Shown here piece by piece: positions 61,076-64,000 of a stretch of 64,000 bases of DNA. The translations under genes were made by a program, and so were the position numbers. The DNA is from Bacillota bacterium (GTDB taxonomy: Bacteria > Bacillota > Clostridia > Oscillospirales > Oscillospiraceae), in contig JAQXVF010000040.1 in NCBI GenBank assembly GCA_029224785.1, positions 1 to 64,000 on the forward strand, given 5' to 3'. The notes under the pieces are model-generated. The model saw nothing but the letters and a program-made list of their open reading frames with translations. It was not told the DNA's origin and did not search any database. Within the stretch, counting starts at the first letter, position 1; each line of letters starts with the position of its first letter.

Positions 61076-62074
61076 ATGAGTGTAAAACGAATCGGTGTCC
61101 TTACCAGCGGCGGCGATGCCCCCGGCATGAATCCCTGCGTTCGTGCAGTGGTCCGTACCTGCCTGCACCACGGGATTGAGTGCTTTGGCATCCGCCGTGG
61201 ATGGAACGGATTGATTAACGGTGATATTGTCCGTATGGACGAAAAAAGCATCGCCCATATCATCAATCGGGGCGGCACGATCCTGTATACCGCCAGAAGC
61301 AGCGAGTTTATGACGGTAGAAGGCCAGAAAAAAGCCGTCTCCACCTGCAAATTTCTGGGTTTGGACAGCATTATTGCCATCGGCGGCGACGGCACCTTCC
61401 GGGGTGCTCAGGCGCTCTCCCGTCACGGCATCAATGTGATCGGGATTCCGGGCACCATTGACAACGATATTGCCTGCACAAACTACTGCATCGGCTTCGA
61501 TACCGCCGCCAATACTGCCATCGAGTGCATCGATAAGCTCCGCGACACCATGCAGTCCCACGAGCGCTGCTCTGTGGTGGAGGTGATGGGCCGGAATGCC
61601 GGTTATCTGGCCATGTATGTGGGCCTCGCCGTGGGTGCAACCGCCATTTTGGTCCCCGAAGAGGAGATCGATTTTGAACGGGATGTGATCGAGAAGATCC
61701 GGCAGGCCAGATTCAACGGATTTACCCATTATATGATCGTTGTCGCCGAAGGCGCAGGCCGTGCCATCGATATCGCCGCCCGAATCAAGGAAACCATCGA
61801 CCTGGATCCCCGGGTTACGGTGCTTGGACACATTCAGCGCGGCGGCACCCCCACCGGTCGTGACCGTGTCAACGCCACCAAAATGGGCTATCTGGCCGTG
61901 GAACTGCTCCGTCAGGGGAAAAATAACCGTATAGTGTGCACCCATGACGGCGAATTCACCGATGTAGACATCGAAGAAGGCCTGAACATGAAAAAGAGCA
62001 TCCAAAAAATGGAAGTGGATCTGCTGGCAGCCATGACCGGCATTGAATCCGCCCCCTCGCTCTATACGAACTGA
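61076..62074 (+). CDS. pfkA: ATP-dependent 6-phosphofructokinase
   Basis: KRIGVLTSGGDAPGMNPCVRAVVR, IGGDGTFRGAQAL, GIPGTIDNDIACTNYCIGFDTA, LGHIQRGGTPTGRDRV. Confidence 0.96.
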   Translation: MSVKRIGVLTSGGDAPGMNPCVRAVVRTCLHHGIECFGIRRGWNGLINGDIVRMDEKSIAHIINRGGTILYTARSSEFMTVEGQKKAVSTCKFLGLDSIIAIGGDGTFRGAQALSRHGINVIGIPGTIDNDIACTNYCIGFDTAANTAIECIDKLRDTMQSHERCSVVEVMGRNAGYLAMYVGLAVGATAILVPEEEIDFERDVIEKIRQARFNGFTHYMIVVAEGAGRAIDIAARIKETIDLDPRVTVLGHIQRGGTPTGRDRVNATKMGYLAVELLRQGKNNRIVCTHDGEFTDVDIEEGLNMKKSIQKMEVDLLAAMTGIESAPSLYTN

Positions 62075-62102
62075 TCCCCTACCCTATCCGATTGCGTAAA
62101 AA

Positions 62103-62129
62103 GGGCTGCCTCAATTCTGAGGCAGCCCT
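62103..62129. repeat. Copy 1 of 27-bp hairpin duplication (gggctgcctcaattctgaggcagccct)
   Basis: Preceded by AAAAA; identical to 63440-63466 except one base. Confidence 0.9.
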
Positions 62130-62194
62130 GATCGTGAAAGGATCTTCCAACCAAAAGCTCCGGCCAGTTTTGCAAAATTCAAAAAGGAGCAGAA

Positions 62195-62290
62195 ATGATC
62201 ACCAGACGAAAAATAGTCCACAATTTAATAGCGTATGCGCATCCAAAGATTAGAACCAGCTTTCCTCAGACCATAAGTGGTAAATTGTAA
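62195..62290 (+). CDS. Possible 31-aa peptide MITRRKIVHNLIAYAHPKIRTSFPQTISGKL
   Basis: RBS aaggag upstream of ATG; no homology evidence. Confidence 0.25.
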   Translation: MITRRKIVHNLIAYAHPKIRTSFPQTISGKL

Positions 62291-62331
62291 TAGATGGTGA
62301 CGAACATTTCAATCGCAAACGCCAAGAAAGG

Positions 62332-63258
62332 ATGATTACGATGAAAGTTAAGATTCTGATTACTGTTATAACAGTTTGCGCCTTGCTATGTAGCTGCGGA
62401 ATGCCGCCCTCACCACAATCTGCCACTACGGATACGTCTCAATCAAGCGTGGAAACTACGTCTTCTCCTATTCCGGAAACAACTACCGAGTCGTCGGATA
62501 TCCCGTCGTATGAAGTTTATTTTTCAAACGATGATTCAAGAATTTTTTGGAATGAAGAACTATGCTGTTGGGCGTTGCAACGGGATGATTATGATACTTT
62601 ACCCTACCTGGTTTCTGTTGAAGACGGCAAAGAAATTGTTGTAATTGACAGAGAATCCGGGACACAAAGCACTTTATTCTTGGATCCTTTCTCCAGAATA
62701 GCACCAGAGATTGATATATGGGGGGATTGCGTATTCTTCCTCGCTGCAGTGAATGAAACTCATGACGGGATTTATCGAATCTACTTACCTGATGGCACGG
62801 TGGATCCTTTATTCACGGATATTCCTGTGAAGGATTTTGTAACAGGCTTTTTTGCCTCATCAAACCATGGAGTGAATTGGACTGTCTGGGATGAAGACTT
62901 TCTAATACTGTGTGAAGAAAAATGGGATTCGGAAATAACCTTTCTCGATAGCAAGACCGGACAGACAAGAGTCACTACAGCCCGAGATGTGATTGGAAAT
63001 GGAAGGGACTACAGTTTTGAACTTGCCCAAAAATCCAACATCTATTTCAGCATGATTTGCAGAGATTACTATTCGGAACAACCCTTTACCACAAAGTACC
63101 ATTATGATGCAATGACAGGAAACCTGTATTCCATCCGGACATTTGCCGCAGATTCAGATGCACACTTTGCGATTTATCCAAATGGAGAGACGAGAACTGC
63201 CGAAGAGTATGATGAAAACGGAATGGCCTGGTGGGATGATTCCTACTACGGATCGTAA
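62332..63258 (+). CDS. Putative lipoprotein (low-GC insert)
   Basis: Signal peptide with lipobox LLCSC, Ser/Thr-rich linker, then a repeat-like sensor or beta-propeller-like body. Confidence 0.75.
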   Translation: MITMKVKILITVITVCALLCSCGMPPSPQSATTDTSQSSVETTSSPIPETTTESSDIPSYEVYFSNDDSRIFWNEELCCWALQRDDYDTLPYLVSVEDGKEIVVIDRESGTQSTLFLDPFSRIAPEIDIWGDCVFFLAAVNETHDGIYRIYLPDGTVDPLFTDIPVKDFVTGFFASSNHGVNWTVWDEDFLILCEEKWDSEITFLDSKTGQTRVTTARDVIGNGRDYSFELAQKSNIYFSMICRDYYSEQPFTTKYHYDAMTGNLYSIRTFAADSDAHFAIYPNGETRTAEEYDENGMAWWDDSYYGS

Positions 63259-63261
63259 CTG

Positions 63262-63320
63262 CTGCTTATAACAAATCGAGGCGCTGCCCAAAAGGCAGTG
63301 CCTCGATTTGTTATAAGCAG
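63262..63320. repeat. 59-bp long hairpin (21-bp perfect arms plus inner stem)
   Basis: CTGCTTATAACAAATCGAGGC-gctgcccaaaaggcagt-GCCTCGATTTGTTATAAGCAG. Confidence 0.95.
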
Positions 63321-63439
63321 AAAAAATGAAAAAGCGGGAATTGTCAGCATACTGCCAAACGATAAGTGGGAAAAACGAAAACTACGGTTTTATTGAAAAG
63401 CATACTTATTACGCAGCCGTCATAATGCGTCCCGAGTTT

Positions 63440-63466
63440 GGGCTGCCTCAATTCTGATGCAGCCCT
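63440..63466. repeat. Copy 2 of 27-bp hairpin duplication (gggctgcctcaattctgatgcagccct)
   Basis: Followed by TTTTACC; one mismatch to 62103-62129. Confidence 0.9.
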
Positions 63467-64000
63467 TTTACCATATGACTGTAAACTTGTGTGGAGGACC
63501 TTCCGCTGTGACCCATCAGCTCCTGCAGGGAGCGAAGATCATCTCCCTCTTCCAGACGATGTACGGCAAAACTGTGGCGAAGGGTATGGGGTGTCAGCTC
63601 TCCGGGGATCCCCGCATCCTGCTGGTAGCGTTTCAGCAGTTTCCAGAAGCCCTGACGGCTCATCCGGATGCCTCCCACGTTCACAAACAGGGCCTTCTCC
63701 CCTTTCTCCAGGAGCATATCCCCCCTGATTTTGGCCAGATATGTGCGAAGAGCCTGGATTGCAGAAGTTGAAAGAGGAATTTCCCGAACTTTTTTTGCGT
63801 GATTACTCAGAAGAACCCCTCGATTCAGATTGATATCCTCAACATTCAGGTTGAGAAGCTCTGTGACACGCAAACCGGTGCAGCACAGGGTCTCCAGCAT
63901 CGCCTTATCCCGGATCCCCTTGGCATCCGTGGTGGCCGGCTGCGCCAGCAGTTGGCGGATCTGGTCCCGGGTCAGGATCTGCGGATCCTTTTTTTCCCCT
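63448..64000 (-). CDS. XerD-like tyrosine recombinase, truncated by the window edge
   Basis: KKDPQILTRDQIRQLLAQPATTDAKGIRDKAMLETLCCTGLRVTELLNL...HTLRHSFAVHRLEEGDDLRSLQELMGHSGRSSTQVYSHM; open reading frame continues past 64000. Confidence 0.92.
   Translation of the reverse strand, partial: GEKKDPQILTRDQIRQLLAQPATTDAKGIRDKAMLETLCCTGLRVTELLNLNVEDINLNRGVLLSNHAKKVREIPLSTSAIQALRTYLAKIRGDMLLEKGEKALFVNVGGIRMSRQGFWKLLKRYQQDAGIPGELTPHTLRHSFAVHRLEEGDDLRSLQELMGHSGRSSTQVYSHMVKGLHQN

Overview
The window is a mostly colinear chromosomal segment of an endospore-forming, high-GC Clostridia-type Firmicute. An Oscillospiraceae-like origin is my inference. It is dominated by housekeeping and sporulation genes: ssrA/ppi/smpB, dxs-tlyA-nadK-argR-recN, tyrS and valS with T-box leaders, dapA, queA-tgt-yajC, spoIIAA-AB-sigF, pcrA-yunB-ligA, ylbJ, yqfC-yqfD-phoH-ybeY-era-yqzL-recO-mutS2, an HPr-like gene, uvrC, rsmD-coaD, a phosphohexomutase, an M42 peptidase, the complete spoIIIAA-AH operon, asp23-nusB-(tsaD paralog)-xseA-xseB-ispA, cotJ genes, cwlD, radA, Xer recombinases and pfkA. 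The most notable element is a roughly 590-nt non-coding region (about 3404-3990). It has its own promoter and several internal hairpins. It sits immediately upstream of a TTG-initiated multi-TM protein and the dxs-tlyA-nadK-argR-recN cluster, which is the hallmark architecture of OLE RNA plus OapA. Other points of interest: a CATAGAAT/15-bp-spacer promoter signature shared by sporulation genes; two MerR genes with 19-bp-spacer promoters, one heading an operon of small membrane proteins with a shared C-terminal tail; a CotJA-CotJB single-ORF fusion; an HPr paralog with an altered active-site loop; a low-GC lipoprotein insert that appears to split the pfkA/xer terminator with a 27-bp direct duplication; a 59-bp hairpin without a U-tract; about 11-bp-phased CGGAA repeats before pfkA; and an orphan promoter/operator in a decayed 1-kb region. 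No CRISPR array, rRNA, tRNA cluster or intact transposase was seen.
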